Origin: an uncultured Oscillospiraceae bacterium
Lineage (GTDB): Bacteria; Bacillota; Clostridia; Oscillospirales; Oscillospiraceae
Length of the DNA: 9,074 nucleotides
Assembly: GCA_910579965.1 (NCBI GenBank)
Contig: CAJTWF010000026.1
Coordinates: 33,553-42,626, forward strand
Reading direction: 5' to 3'
Part shown: positions 1-6,175 of the stretch, piece by piece
Position numbering within the stretch: the first letter of the stretch is position 1
Layout: each line of letters opens with the position of its first letter
Translations under genes and position numbers: made by a program
The notes under the pieces: model-generated
What the model saw: the letters and a program-made list of their open reading frames with translations, nothing else
Told to the model about the DNA's origin: nothing
The model's database searches: none

Positions 1-168
1 CACCACGACCACGACGAGAGCGGCTGCCACGGCCACGAGCACCACCACGACCACGACGAGAGCGGCTGCCACGACCATGAGCACCACCACGACCACGACG
101 AGAGCGGCTGCCACGGCCACGAGCACCACCACGACCACGGCGAGTGCGGCTGCCACCACCATCACCAC
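1..168 (+). repeat. 42-bp in-frame tandem repeat encoding a His/Cys metal-binding loop
   Basis: Units begin at 1, 43, 85 and 127. Units 1 and 3 look identical and unit 2 differs by a GAC CAT for GGC CAC change. Unit 4 diverges (GGCGAGTGC, then a run of six His codons). Each unit is 14 codons, so gain or loss of units keeps the frame. The array may extend upstream of base 1. Near-identity at nucleotide level implies recent expansion or homogenisation, and short-read assemblies can miscount such arrays. Confidence 0.93.
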
Positions 169-456
169 CACGGCCACGACGCGGACGAGGTGTTTGCCAG
201 CTGGGGGGTGGAGACCACCCGGACGTTCACCCAGGAAAAGCTGGAGGGGGTCCTCGCCGCTCTGGACAGCGGCCGGTACGGCGCGGTGCTCCGCGCCAAG
301 GGCATCGTCCCCGGCGGCGAGGGCGGCTGGCTCCATTTCGACTATGTTCCCCAGGAGCACCAGGTGCGCACCGGCCCCGCCGACTACACCGGCAGGCTCT
401 GCGTCATTGGCAGCAAGCTGGACGAGGCGGGGCTGAAGGCCCTCTTTGAGGTGTAA
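1..456 (+). CDS. CobW/COG0523-family GTPase, C-terminal part (5' end outside window)
   Basis: The frame is open from base 1 and stops with TAA at 454-456, so 151 residues are visible. Residues 1-60 are extraordinarily rich in His, Asp, Glu, Cys and Gly, organised as 14-residue repeats containing HHDHDESGCHGHE. Residues from about 64 (FASWGVETTRTF) to the end match the CobW C-terminal domain: an LxAKGIV-type strand, a GGWLHFDYVP segment and a final RLCVIGSKLD...LKALF. COG0523 GTPases are metal chaperones or insertases, often for zinc, and commonly carry a His-rich loop between GTPase and C-terminal domains; that is what is seen. The GTPase domain itself (P-loop, CxCC) lies upstream of the window and cannot be checked. 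Only 3 bases separate this stop from the next gene, whose ribosome binding site GAGGTG (448-453) lies inside this frame, so the two are co-transcribed and probably translationally coupled. The exact metal is not readable from sequence. Confidence 0.88.
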   Translation, partial: HHDHDESGCHGHEHHHDHDESGCHDHEHHHDHDESGCHGHEHHHDHGECGCHHHHHHGHDADEVFASWGVETTRTFTQEKLEGVLAALDSGRYGAVLRAKGIVPGGEGGWLHFDYVPQEHQVRTGPADYTGRLCVIGSKLDEAGLKALFEV

Positions 457-459
457 GCC

Positions 460-1401
460 ATGGCCAAGGAGAACGTCTTTCCGGTCTACCTCATTGCCGG
501 CTTTCTGGACAGCGGCAAGACCTCCTTTATCAACGGCATCCTCTCCGACGGCTTCGCTCGGGAGGACCGGACCATGCTGCTGTGCTGTGAGGAGGGGGAG
601 ACTGCATACGATCCCGCGGTCCTGCGGAACGTCACCGTGGTGACGGCGGAGGACCAGGAGCAGCTGACTCCCGCCTTTCTGGAGGCGGAGCGGCGGAAGT
701 GCGGGGCGGTCCAGATCATTGTGGAGTACAACGGCATGTGGCAGATCCAGGACTTCTATGTCAACGCCATGCCCCCCAGCTGGGCCCTCTACCAGATCAT
801 CGCCGCCGTGGAGGGGCCCACCTTTGAGATGTACGCCAAGAACATGGCCTCCCTGATGATGGAGAAGCTGCGCAACGCGGACATGATCTGCATCAACCGC
901 TGCACGGACCAGCTGTGTACGGCCCTGCGCCAGCGGAATCTCCGCCTGGTGAACCGCCGGGCGGACATCTACCTGGAGAAGGTGGGCGGCGAGAGCGAGG
1001 ACTACATGGACGGCACCGTCTCCGCCTTTGATCTGAGCGCGCCGGAGATCCGCGTCTCTGACGAGGACTACGGCCTGTGGTACGTGGAGATCATGGACAA
1101 CCCCCGGATGTACGAGGGAAAGACGGTGGTGTTCCGGGCCATGATGTGCAAGCCCCCCCAATACGGCCGCTACTTCACCCCCGGCCGCTTTGCCATGGTC
1201 TGCTGCGCCGAGGACATGACCTTCCTGGCCGTGGCCTGCATCGGCTGGGACGTCAGCGCCATCCCCGAGCGGACCTGGGTGGAGGTCACCGCCCAGGCCC
1301 GGGTGGAGCACTGGGACCCCTACCAGGGGGACGGCCCGGTCCTCCATGTCTCCTCCGTGGTTCCCTGCGGGAAGCCGGCGGAGGAAGTGGTGCAGATGTA
1401 G
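460..1401 (+). CDS. Divergent CobW-like P-loop GTPase with C-terminal DUF1980/TIGR03943-like domain
   Basis: 313 residues. The N-terminal half is CobW-like: the Walker A motif is GFLDSGKT (14-21), followed by LLCCEEGE (40-47), which sits where COG0523 proteins have their Cys motif but lacks the full CxCC. VEYNGMW (89-94 region) occupies the place of the family's E-P-S-G motif. The guanine-specificity NKxD motif appears degenerate (INRCTD, 145-150). From about residue 205 the protein changes: WYVEIMDNPRMYEGKTV, then GRFAMVCCAEDMTFLAVAC (242-260) and a VEVTAQARVEH strand. This resembles the C-terminal domain of DUF1980/TIGR03943 proteins (partners of DUF318-type permeases), where a GRFVMTCCAAD-like segment is typical. 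The ATG is chosen because GAGGTG lies 6 bases upstream and only 3 bases separate it from the preceding CobW gene. Likely role (inference): nucleotide-dependent metal trafficking with the upstream protein, perhaps with a permease encoded before the window. Confidence 0.82.
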   Translation: MAKENVFPVYLIAGFLDSGKTSFINGILSDGFAREDRTMLLCCEEGETAYDPAVLRNVTVVTAEDQEQLTPAFLEAERRKCGAVQIIVEYNGMWQIQDFYVNAMPPSWALYQIIAAVEGPTFEMYAKNMASLMMEKLRNADMICINRCTDQLCTALRQRNLRLVNRRADIYLEKVGGESEDYMDGTVSAFDLSAPEIRVSDEDYGLWYVEIMDNPRMYEGKTVVFRAMMCKPPQYGRYFTPGRFAMVCCAEDMTFLAVACIGWDVSAIPERTWVEVTAQARVEHWDPYQGDGPVLHVSSVVPCGKPAEEVVQM

Positions 1402-1422
1402 GCGGGTTGTTGGAAAAACCTG

Positions 1423-1451
1423 TTGTCACAGGCTGAATTTTGTGGTAAAGT
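1423..1451 (+). promoter_or_regulatory. Sigma-A-type promoter with extended -10, for the DivIVA-family gene
   Basis: TTGTCA (1423-1428) is followed after exactly 17 bases by TAAAGT (1446-1451), preceded by TGG so that it reads as an extended -10. The expected start is near 1458, leaving a short leader with AAGGGG (1469-1474) 8 bases before the ATG at 1483. It separates the metal operon from the next gene. Confidence 0.65.
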
Positions 1452-1482
1452 GGAAGACAACACATGATAAGGGGAAGCAGCC

Positions 1483-2265
1483 ATGGACAACCATATTTTT
1501 CGCAGCGCCCTGTCCGGGTTTAACCGGCAGGATGTGATGGAGTATATCGAGCGCACCCAGAAGCAGGCCGAGGAGGCCGCCGCCCGGCTGGAGGACCAGG
1601 TCCGGCAGGCCCGGCAGGAGTGCGATGAGGCCCGGCAGGCCCTGGATGCCTGCACGGAGGAGAAGGAGGCGCTGTCCCGCCAGCTGGAGGAGATGACCCT
1701 CAAGTTCAACCACGCCAAGAACAACTGGGAGGCCCAGGCCCAGGCCAAGGAGTCCTTCCGTCAGGACGTGACCCAGCGGGACCAGACCGTCCGGGAGCTG
1801 ACGGAGGAGAACCAGGGGCTGTTCCGGCGGGTCCAGGATCTGGAGGACCAGCTGGCCTCCATGCGCCTGGAGAAGGAGCGCATCACCCAGCTGGAGCTGG
1901 ATGCCCACCAGCGGGCCGACGAGGTGGTGGCCCAGGCCAGCGCCCAGGCCCAGCTCATCCAGACCCAGGCCCAGGCCCAGGCGGACGGCACGATCCGCTC
2001 CGCCGGCGAGGAGGCCCAGGCGGCTGTGGCCGAGGCCAGAAGCCAGGCCCAGGCCCTGCTGCGGGCGGCGGCGGAGAAGGTGGGGGAGACGGCGGCGGCG
2101 TATGACCAGCTCTTCCAGTCCTTCACCTCCATTACCAGCCACATCTCCGGCGAGCTGCGCAAGCTGGACGTGACCGCCGCCCAGCTGCCCATCAGCTTCA
2201 ACCACCTCAAGGACGGTCTCCATCAGCTCCAGGAGCAGGCCCGGGAGCGGGCGGCGGAGGAATAG
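1483..2265 (+). CDS. DivIVA-domain coiled-coil protein
   Basis: 260 residues. The N-terminus (FRSALSGFNRQDVMEYIE, residues 6-23) is the DivIVA membrane-binding signature: a hydrophobic/basic turn, then G-[FY]-[ND]-xx-[DE]-V and the first helix. Residues 25-200 are almost uninterrupted heptad-like sequence rich in Glu, Gln, Ala and Arg, with an Ala-Gln stretch at 146-168 encoded by repeated GCC CAG codons. The last 60 residues are less charged (AYDQLFQSFTSITSHISGELRKL) and may form a separate helix bundle. There are no membrane segments or enzyme motifs. Family members bind negatively curved membrane at poles or septa and recruit partners in division, cell-wall growth or chromosome anchoring. 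It is a DivIVA-domain paralogue rather than demonstrably the classical DivIVA, since the usual sepF/ylm neighbours are absent. It stands alone behind its own promoter and ends just before a strong stem-loop. Confidence 0.85.
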   Translation: MDNHIFRSALSGFNRQDVMEYIERTQKQAEEAAARLEDQVRQARQECDEARQALDACTEEKEALSRQLEEMTLKFNHAKNNWEAQAQAKESFRQDVTQRDQTVRELTEENQGLFRRVQDLEDQLASMRLEKERITQLELDAHQRADEVVAQASAQAQLIQTQAQAQADGTIRSAGEEAQAAVAEARSQAQALLRAAAEKVGETAAAYDQLFQSFTSITSHISGELRKLDVTAAQLPISFNHLKDGLHQLQEQARERAAEE

Positions 2266-2273
2266 ACGAGGAC

Positions 2274-2307
2274 AAGGACCGGACGGCAAAAGAGCCGTCC
2301 GGTCCTT
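2274..2307. terminator. Stem-loop between convergent genes, probable bidirectional terminator
   Basis: A perfect 14-bp stem AAGGACCGGACGGC (2274-2287) pairs with GCCGTCCGGTCCTT (2294-2307) around a 6-base AAAAGA loop. It lies 8 bases after the DivIVA-family stop and 19 bases beyond the feoB stop on the other strand. There is no true T-run after the stem on either strand (only CCTT at each 3' arm), so termination may be weaker than canonical or the hairpin may mainly protect 3' ends. Confidence 0.7.
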
Positions 2308-2326
2308 CAGCGTGTCAAAAAAGCGG

Positions 2327-4213
2327 TCATCCCAGCCCCAGCAGGACGCACGCGCCCTTCACCGCCATGCACAGCCCCATCCCCACCGCCGTGGGCAGGA
2401 CGGCGGCCAGGGCGGTCCACTTGGCGCTGCGGGTCTCCCGCCAGATGGTCAGGCAGGTGGTGCCGCAGGGGAAGTGGAAGAGAGTGAAAAGGAGGACGCA
2501 CAGGGCCGTCACGGCGGTCCAGCCGTTGGCGGAGAGCAGGGCGTGGAGCTGGGCAAGGCTGCCGTACTCGGTGAGGGACCCGGCGGAGAGGTAGCCCATG
2601 AGGATACAGGGCACCACGATCTCGTTGGCCGGGAAGCCCAGCAGGAAGGCCAGCAGGATCACGCCGTCCATCCCCATCAGCTCCCCCAGGGGCTGGAGGA
2701 ACCCGGCCAGCCGCAGGAGGATGCTGACGCCGCCCGCGTCCACGTTGGCGGCGATCCAGATGAGCAGCCCCGCCGGGGCCGCCACCTCCACCGCCCGGCC
2801 CAGCACGAACAGGGTCCGGTCCAGGATGGAGCGCACCAGCACCTGCCCCACCTGGGGGGCCCGGTAGGGCGGCAGCTCCAGGGAGAAGGAGGACGCCTCC
2901 CCCCGCAGCACCGTCTCCGCCAGCAGGCGGCTGACCAGCAGGGTCACGGCCGCCGCCAGCACGATGACCCCCATGAGCATGGCCGCCGAGGCCAGGGAGC
3001 CCGTCAGGCCGCCGCCGGCCACAAAGAACATGGAGATGAGGGCGATGAGGGTGGGCAGACGGCCGTTGCAGGGCATGAAGGCGTTGGTGAGAATGGCGAT
3101 GAGCCGCTCCCGGGGGCTCTGGATAATCCGGCAGCCCATGACCCCGCAGGCGTTGCACCCCAGCGCCATGCACATTGTAAGCGACTGACGGCCGTGGGCC
3201 CCGGCCCGCTGGAAAAAGTGGTCCAGGTTGAAGGCCACCCGGGGCAGATACCCCGCGTCCTCCAGCAGGGTGAACAGGGGAAAGAAGATGGCCATGGGGG
3301 GCAGCATCACCGACACCACCCAGGCCACAGTCCGGTACACCCCGTCCACCAGGGCCCCCGTCAGCCACCAGGGCGCGCCCAGCCCCTCCAGCAGGCCCCG
3401 CAGGGGCTCCTGCCAGCCCATCAGCAGCCGGGAGAGGAGCTCTGAGGGCACGTTGGCCCCCACCATGGTCAGCCACAGCACCCCCGCCAGCAGGGCCAGC
3501 ATCACCGGGATGCCGGTGCGGCGGCTGGTGAGCAGCCGGTCCAGGGCCCGGTCCCGGCGGCCCGCCCTTTCGCCGTCCATGTCCACCGCCTGCCGGACGA
3601 TCTCCCCGGCCCGGACCAGGTAGGCCGCCGCCTGCCGGTCCGGACAGCCGGGGCAGCCGGCGCACCCCGTCTCCGGCAGAGCGCCCTCCGGCCTGGGGCC
3701 CGGGTGGAGCACCGCGTCCTCCAGGGCCTGCCGCAGGGCGTCCAGCCCCTGGCCGCCCCGGGCCGCCGCCCCCACCACCGGACATCCCAGCAGCCGGGAC
3801 AGGGCGTCCAGATCCACCCGAATCTGCTTTTTGGCCGCCTCGTCCAGCAGGTTCACGCACACCACCACCGGCCAGGAGATCTCCAGAATTTGCAGAACCA
3901 GGGCCAGATTCCGCTCCAGGCAGGTGGCGTCCGCCACCACCAGGGTCACGTCCGCCTCCCCGGAGCGGAGATAGTCCCGGGTCACCTCCTCCTCGGCGGA
4001 GCCGGGGTGGAGGGAGTAGGCCCCGGGCAGATCCACCAGGGTGTAGGTTCGATTGTGATATGTAAAGGCCCCCCTGGCGGTCTCCACCGTCTTCCCCGGC
4101 CAGTTGCCCGTGTGCTGATGCAGGTTGGTCAGGGCGTTGAATACCGTCGATTTCCCCACATTGGGGTTGCCCACCAGAGCCACGGCGGGACCGCTGCCGT
4201 TTGCTTGCGCCAT
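2327..4213 (-). CDS. feoB: FeoB-type ferrous iron transporter
   Basis: 628 residues. The N-terminal G domain has G1 GNPNVGKS (15-22), the FeoB-specific switch region TGNWPGKTVE (35-44), G3 DLPG (61-64), G4 NLLD (121-124) and an AARGGQG G5-like segment (150-156). Residues 172-230 are a linker with a CxxCxxC cluster (Cys184, 187, 190). The rest is polytopic membrane protein with the two conserved Gate-like blocks: GCNACGVMGCRIIQSPRER with NAFMPCNGRLPTL (352-389) and FPANEIVVPCILMG (527-540). The function is GTP-dependent Fe2+ uptake across the cytoplasmic membrane. At 628 residues it is shorter than E. coli FeoB (about 770), like many clostridial versions. The ATG is supported by AAGGAGG (4224-4230, minus) 10 bases upstream. 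No FeoA gene flanks it in the window. I found no convincing -10/-35 for it and no clear Fur box, so its regulation is unread. A related FeoB-like transporter for another divalent metal cannot be excluded. Confidence 0.92.
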   Translation of the reverse strand: MAQANGSGPAVALVGNPNVGKSTVFNALTNLHQHTGNWPGKTVETARGAFTYHNRTYTLVDLPGAYSLHPGSAEEEVTRDYLRSGEADVTLVVADATCLERNLALVLQILEISWPVVVCVNLLDEAAKKQIRVDLDALSRLLGCPVVGAAARGGQGLDALRQALEDAVLHPGPRPEGALPETGCAGCPGCPDRQAAAYLVRAGEIVRQAVDMDGERAGRRDRALDRLLTSRRTGIPVMLALLAGVLWLTMVGANVPSELLSRLLMGWQEPLRGLLEGLGAPWWLTGALVDGVYRTVAWVVSVMLPPMAIFFPLFTLLEDAGYLPRVAFNLDHFFQRAGAHGRQSLTMCMALGCNACGVMGCRIIQSPRERLIAILTNAFMPCNGRLPTLIALISMFFVAGGGLTGSLASAAMLMGVIVLAAAVTLLVSRLLAETVLRGEASSFSLELPPYRAPQVGQVLVRSILDRTLFVLGRAVEVAAPAGLLIWIAANVDAGGVSILLRLAGFLQPLGELMGMDGVILLAFLLGFPANEIVVPCILMGYLSAGSLTEYGSLAQLHALLSANGWTAVTALCVLLFTLFHFPCGTTCLTIWRETRSAKWTALAAVLPTAVGMGLCMAVKGACVLLGLG

Positions 4214-4235
4214 CTTTCGCTCCCCTCCTTGTCTT

Positions 4236-4255
4236 GCCGCCGGCCTGCCGGCGGC
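4236..4255. promoter_or_regulatory. GC-rich perfect palindrome in the feoB leader
   Basis: GCCGCCGGC (4236-4244) and GCCGGCGGC (4247-4255) are exact inverse complements separated by CT. On the feoB strand the hairpin ends only 5 bases before the AAGGAGG ribosome binding site. It could be a protein operator, an RNA hairpin affecting feoB translation, or a stop for stray transcription; the sequence does not decide between these. Confidence 0.45.
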
Positions 4256-4299
4256 GTTACTGCCAGTGTATGCCCGGGGCGGTGAGACGGTGAAAGCTG

Positions 4300-4328
4300 T
4301 TGCAATTTTCCCGCGGAACCGTTATACT
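4300..4328 (+). promoter_or_regulatory. Near-consensus sigma-A-type promoter for ymdB
   Basis: TTGCAA (4300-4305) is followed after 17 bases by TATACT (4323-4328), in a local AT-richer patch of an otherwise GC-rich region. The predicted start is near 4335. The leader carries AAGGAGGG (4355-4362) just before the ATG at 4366. TTGCAA is self-complementary, but no matching -10 is seen for the opposite strand. Confidence 0.75.
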
Positions 4329-4365
4329 ATAGGAAAGTCATCAACACACCTGACAAGGAGGGACC

Positions 4366-5139
4366 ATGATCTATCACATCCTGGCCATAGGCGACGTGGT
4401 GGGGGAGCAGGGGCTGGCCCATCTGAGCAAATCCCTGCGGGCGGTGAAGAAGCTCAAGGACGTGCATTTCACCGTGGTCAACGGGGAGAACGCCGCCGGA
4501 ACCGGCATCCTCCCCCGGCAGGTGGAGGACCTCTACGCCGCCGGGGCCGACGTGGTCACCCTGGGCAACCACACCTTCCGCCGGCAGCAGATCGCCGGGC
4601 GGCTGGAGGAGGACCCGTATCTCCTGCGGCCCGCCAACTTCACCGGCCGGGCCCCAGGCCGGGGGTGGGGGGTCTATGATTGCGGCCATATCCAGATCGG
4701 GGTGATGAACCTCATCGGCCGGTGCGGCCTGGACTTCCACGCCGACAACCCCTTCATAGCCGCGGACAGGCTCCTCAGGGGGGACGCGCCCCGGTTCACG
4801 GTGGTGGACTTCCACGCCGAGGCCACCAGCGAGAAGCTGGCCATGGGGTACTACCTGGACGGCCGGGTGTCCGCCCTGTGGGGCACCCACACCCACGTGC
4901 CCACGGCGGACGGGCAGGTGCTGCCCAAGGGGACCGGCTATGTGACGGACCTGGGCATGACGGGGCCCATCCGCTCGGTGCTAGGCATCCCGCCGGAGCA
5001 GAGCGTGGAGCTGTTTCTGGGGGGCGTGCCGGGGCCCTATCAGGTGGCGGACGGGCCCTGCAAGATGGAGGGGGTCCTCTTCAGACTGGATGGGGAGAGC
5101 GGCCGGTGCGTGGACGTGGAACAGATCGACATCCGTTGA
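4366..5139 (+). CDS. ymdB: YmdB/TIGR00282-family metallophosphoesterase (cyclic nucleotide phosphodiesterase)
   Basis: 257 residues, close to the 264 of Bacillus subtilis YmdB and similar along the whole length. Metal-binding and catalytic motifs are present in order: GDVVG (9-13, Asp10), NGENAAG (39-45, Glu41 and Asn42), GNHTF (67-71), RPANF (88-92), DFHAEATSEK (148-157, His150) and GTHTHVPTAD (173-182, His175 and His177), then KGTGYVTDLGMTGP (188-201). Family members are binuclear-metal phosphodiesterases; B. subtilis YmdB hydrolyses 2',3'-cyclic nucleotides and influences biofilm and motility decisions. In Bacillus the gene lies just after rny (RNase Y); here the upstream gene is divergent feoB, so it is transcribed alone from its own promoter. 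The start is fixed by AAGGAGG 4 bases upstream and by alignment of the first strand. No active-site residue appears lost. Confidence 0.93.
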   Translation: MIYHILAIGDVVGEQGLAHLSKSLRAVKKLKDVHFTVVNGENAAGTGILPRQVEDLYAAGADVVTLGNHTFRRQQIAGRLEEDPYLLRPANFTGRAPGRGWGVYDCGHIQIGVMNLIGRCGLDFHADNPFIAADRLLRGDAPRFTVVDFHAEATSEKLAMGYYLDGRVSALWGTHTHVPTADGQVLPKGTGYVTDLGMTGPIRSVLGIPPEQSVELFLGGVPGPYQVADGPCKMEGVLFRLDGESGRCVDVEQIDIR

Positions 5140-5183
5140 CCACAGAGGAGATCGAAACGCACGTCTAAAAAGTTTTTCTTTTG

Positions 5184-5213
5184 CCTCTTTTCTTTTTTCA
5201 AAAAGAAAAGAGG
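5184..5213. repeat. AT-rich perfect inverted repeat between ymdB and the YbaK-like gene
   Basis: CCTCTTTTCTTTTT (5184-5197) is the exact inverse complement of AAAAAGAAAAGAGG (5200-5213), with only TC between. It is embedded in a purine/pyrimidine-skewed stretch (5165-5220) that also holds GTTTTTCTTTTGCC (5172-5185), a partial copy of the left arm. The 102-base gap 5140-5241 holds nothing else recognisable. The stem is 14 bp but mostly A-T and is not followed by a T-run on the plus strand, so it is not a textbook terminator. It may be a dispersed intergenic repeat. Confidence 0.7.
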
Positions 5214-5241
5214 AGAAAACAGCCGAAAGCAGGAAGACTAC

Positions 5242-5712
5242 ATGTCATTTGAGAAGGCGCGGGACCATCTGGCCCGCTTCGGTCTGGCGGACCGGATCCG
5301 GGAGTTTGAGACCTCCTCCGCCACGGTGGAGCTGGCGGCCCAGGCCGCCGGTGTGGAGCCCGGGCGGATCGCCAAGAGCATCAGCTTCAAGCTGGGGGAG
5401 CGGACGGTCCTCATTGTTGCCGCCGGGGACGTGAAGGTGGACAACGCCAAATACAGGGAGGCCCTCGGCGGCAGGGCAAAGATGCTGACCCGGGAGGAGG
5501 CGGCGGAGCGCATCGGCCACGACGTGGGCGGCGTGTGCCCCTTCGGGGTCAACCCGGGGGTGGAGGTGTACCTGGACCAGTCTCTGCGCCGGTTTGAGAC
5601 GGTTCTGCCCGCCGCCGGCAGCGCCAACAGCTGCGTGGAGCTGACCCTGGAGGAGCTGGAGCGGTGCGCCGGGGCCGTCCGATGGGTGGACGTGTGCCGG
5701 GAGCGGACGTGA
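5242..5712 (+). CDS. YbaK/EbsC-family aminoacyl-tRNA deacylase-like protein
   Basis: 156 residues, the usual size of a freestanding YbaK domain. Visible family features are a short N-terminal helix, the conserved Lys segment RIAKSISFK (42-50; Lys45 is the likely catalytic lysine, corresponding to E. coli YbaK Lys46), VAAGDVKVDNAK (59-70), GGVCPFGV (96-103), and near the C-terminus VLPAAGSANSCVEL (121-134). This family hydrolyses mischarged tRNA, for example Cys- or Ala-tRNAPro, in the cytoplasm and is related to the editing insertion of prolyl-tRNA synthetase. This clostridial subgroup (GGVCPFG/GSANS) is not necessarily orthologous to YbaK itself, so the substrate is left open. The ATG has AGGAAG (5231-5236) 5 bases upstream. 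The ASCH gene follows 16 bases after the stop, indicating an operon. Confidence 0.88.
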   Translation: MSFEKARDHLARFGLADRIREFETSSATVELAAQAAGVEPGRIAKSISFKLGERTVLIVAAGDVKVDNAKYREALGGRAKMLTREEAAERIGHDVGGVCPFGVNPGVEVYLDQSLRRFETVLPAAGSANSCVELTLEELERCAGAVRWVDVCRERT

Positions 5713-5728
5713 GAGGGGGCGAGAGCCG

Positions 5729-6175
5729 GTGACAGCGGAACAGATGTGGGCGGAATTTGCCTCCGGCCGGGGGCTGGACGACACCCCCTATGAGGCCTGG
5801 GCCTACGGCGGGGACGCCGACGCCCTGGCCCGGCTGACGCTGGCGGGAAAAAAGACCGCCACCTCCTCCGCCCTCCCCCTCTACGTGCTGGAGGACGCGC
5901 CCCTGCCGGAGGCGGGGGAATACAGCGTCATTCTGGACAGCCGGAAGCAGGCGGTGTGCGTCATCCGCACGGAGCGGGTGGCCGTGGTCCCCTACCGGGA
6001 CGTGACGGCGGACCACGCCCGCCGGGAGGGGGAGGGCGATTGCTCCCTGGCCTTCTGGCGGCAGGTCCATGAGGCTTTTTTCACAGAGGAGCTGGCCCGG
6101 GCGGGAATGGCCTTCCAGCAGGACCTGCCGGTGGTCTGCGAGGAGTTTGTGAAAGTATATAGTCAACCCACCTGA
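5729..6175 (+). CDS. ASCH-domain protein (COG4405-like)
   Basis: 148 residues. It shows the family's N-terminal pattern and then the ASCH core: GDADALARLTLAGKKTATSS (28-47), where the GKKTAT motif is the RNA/nucleotide-binding signature. EYSVILDSRKQAVCVIRTERV and the diagnostic EGEGDCSLAFWRQVHEAFF stretch follow. ASCH domains share the PUA-like fold and are inferred to bind RNA; some family members act as RNases or modified-nucleoside amidohydrolases, so no specific reaction is assigned. The start is GTG at 5729 with AGGGGG (5714-5719) 9 bases upstream; the alternative is the in-frame ATG at 5744, which has a poorer ribosome binding site. The last four residues (SQPT) and the TGA lie inside a mobile element inserted at 6158-6317. 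Without it the frame would end V-Y-P-E-stop at 6325-6327. The protein is therefore almost intact and probably functional. Confidence 0.85.
   Translation: MTAEQMWAEFASGRGLDDTPYEAWAYGGDADALARLTLAGKKTATSSALPLYVLEDAPLPEAGEYSVILDSRKQAVCVIRTERVAVVPYRDVTADHARREGEGDCSLAFWRQVHEAFFTEELARAGMAFQQDLPVVCEEFVKVYSQPT

Noticed and set aside
1..168. CRISPR-like array at the window start
   Set aside because: The units are directly adjacent without spacers and form an in-frame coding repeat.
1426..2289. Long minus-strand open frame opposite the DivIVA-family gene (287 codons)
   Set aside because: Its Leu/Gly-rich translation is the complement of GC-biased coiled-coil codons; no ribosome binding site or family resemblance, while the plus strand has promoter, ribosome binding site and a clear DivIVA N-terminus.
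2312..3445. Plus-strand frame of 377 codons opposite feoB
   Set aside because: Gln/Gly/His-rich translation with no recognisable domain, fully antisense to a well-supported gene.
2307..3860. Second long minus-strand frame (517 codons) overlapping feoB
   Set aside because: Gly/Pro/Ala/Arg-rich low-complexity translation typical of a shifted frame in high-GC DNA; the overlapping frame has every FeoB motif.
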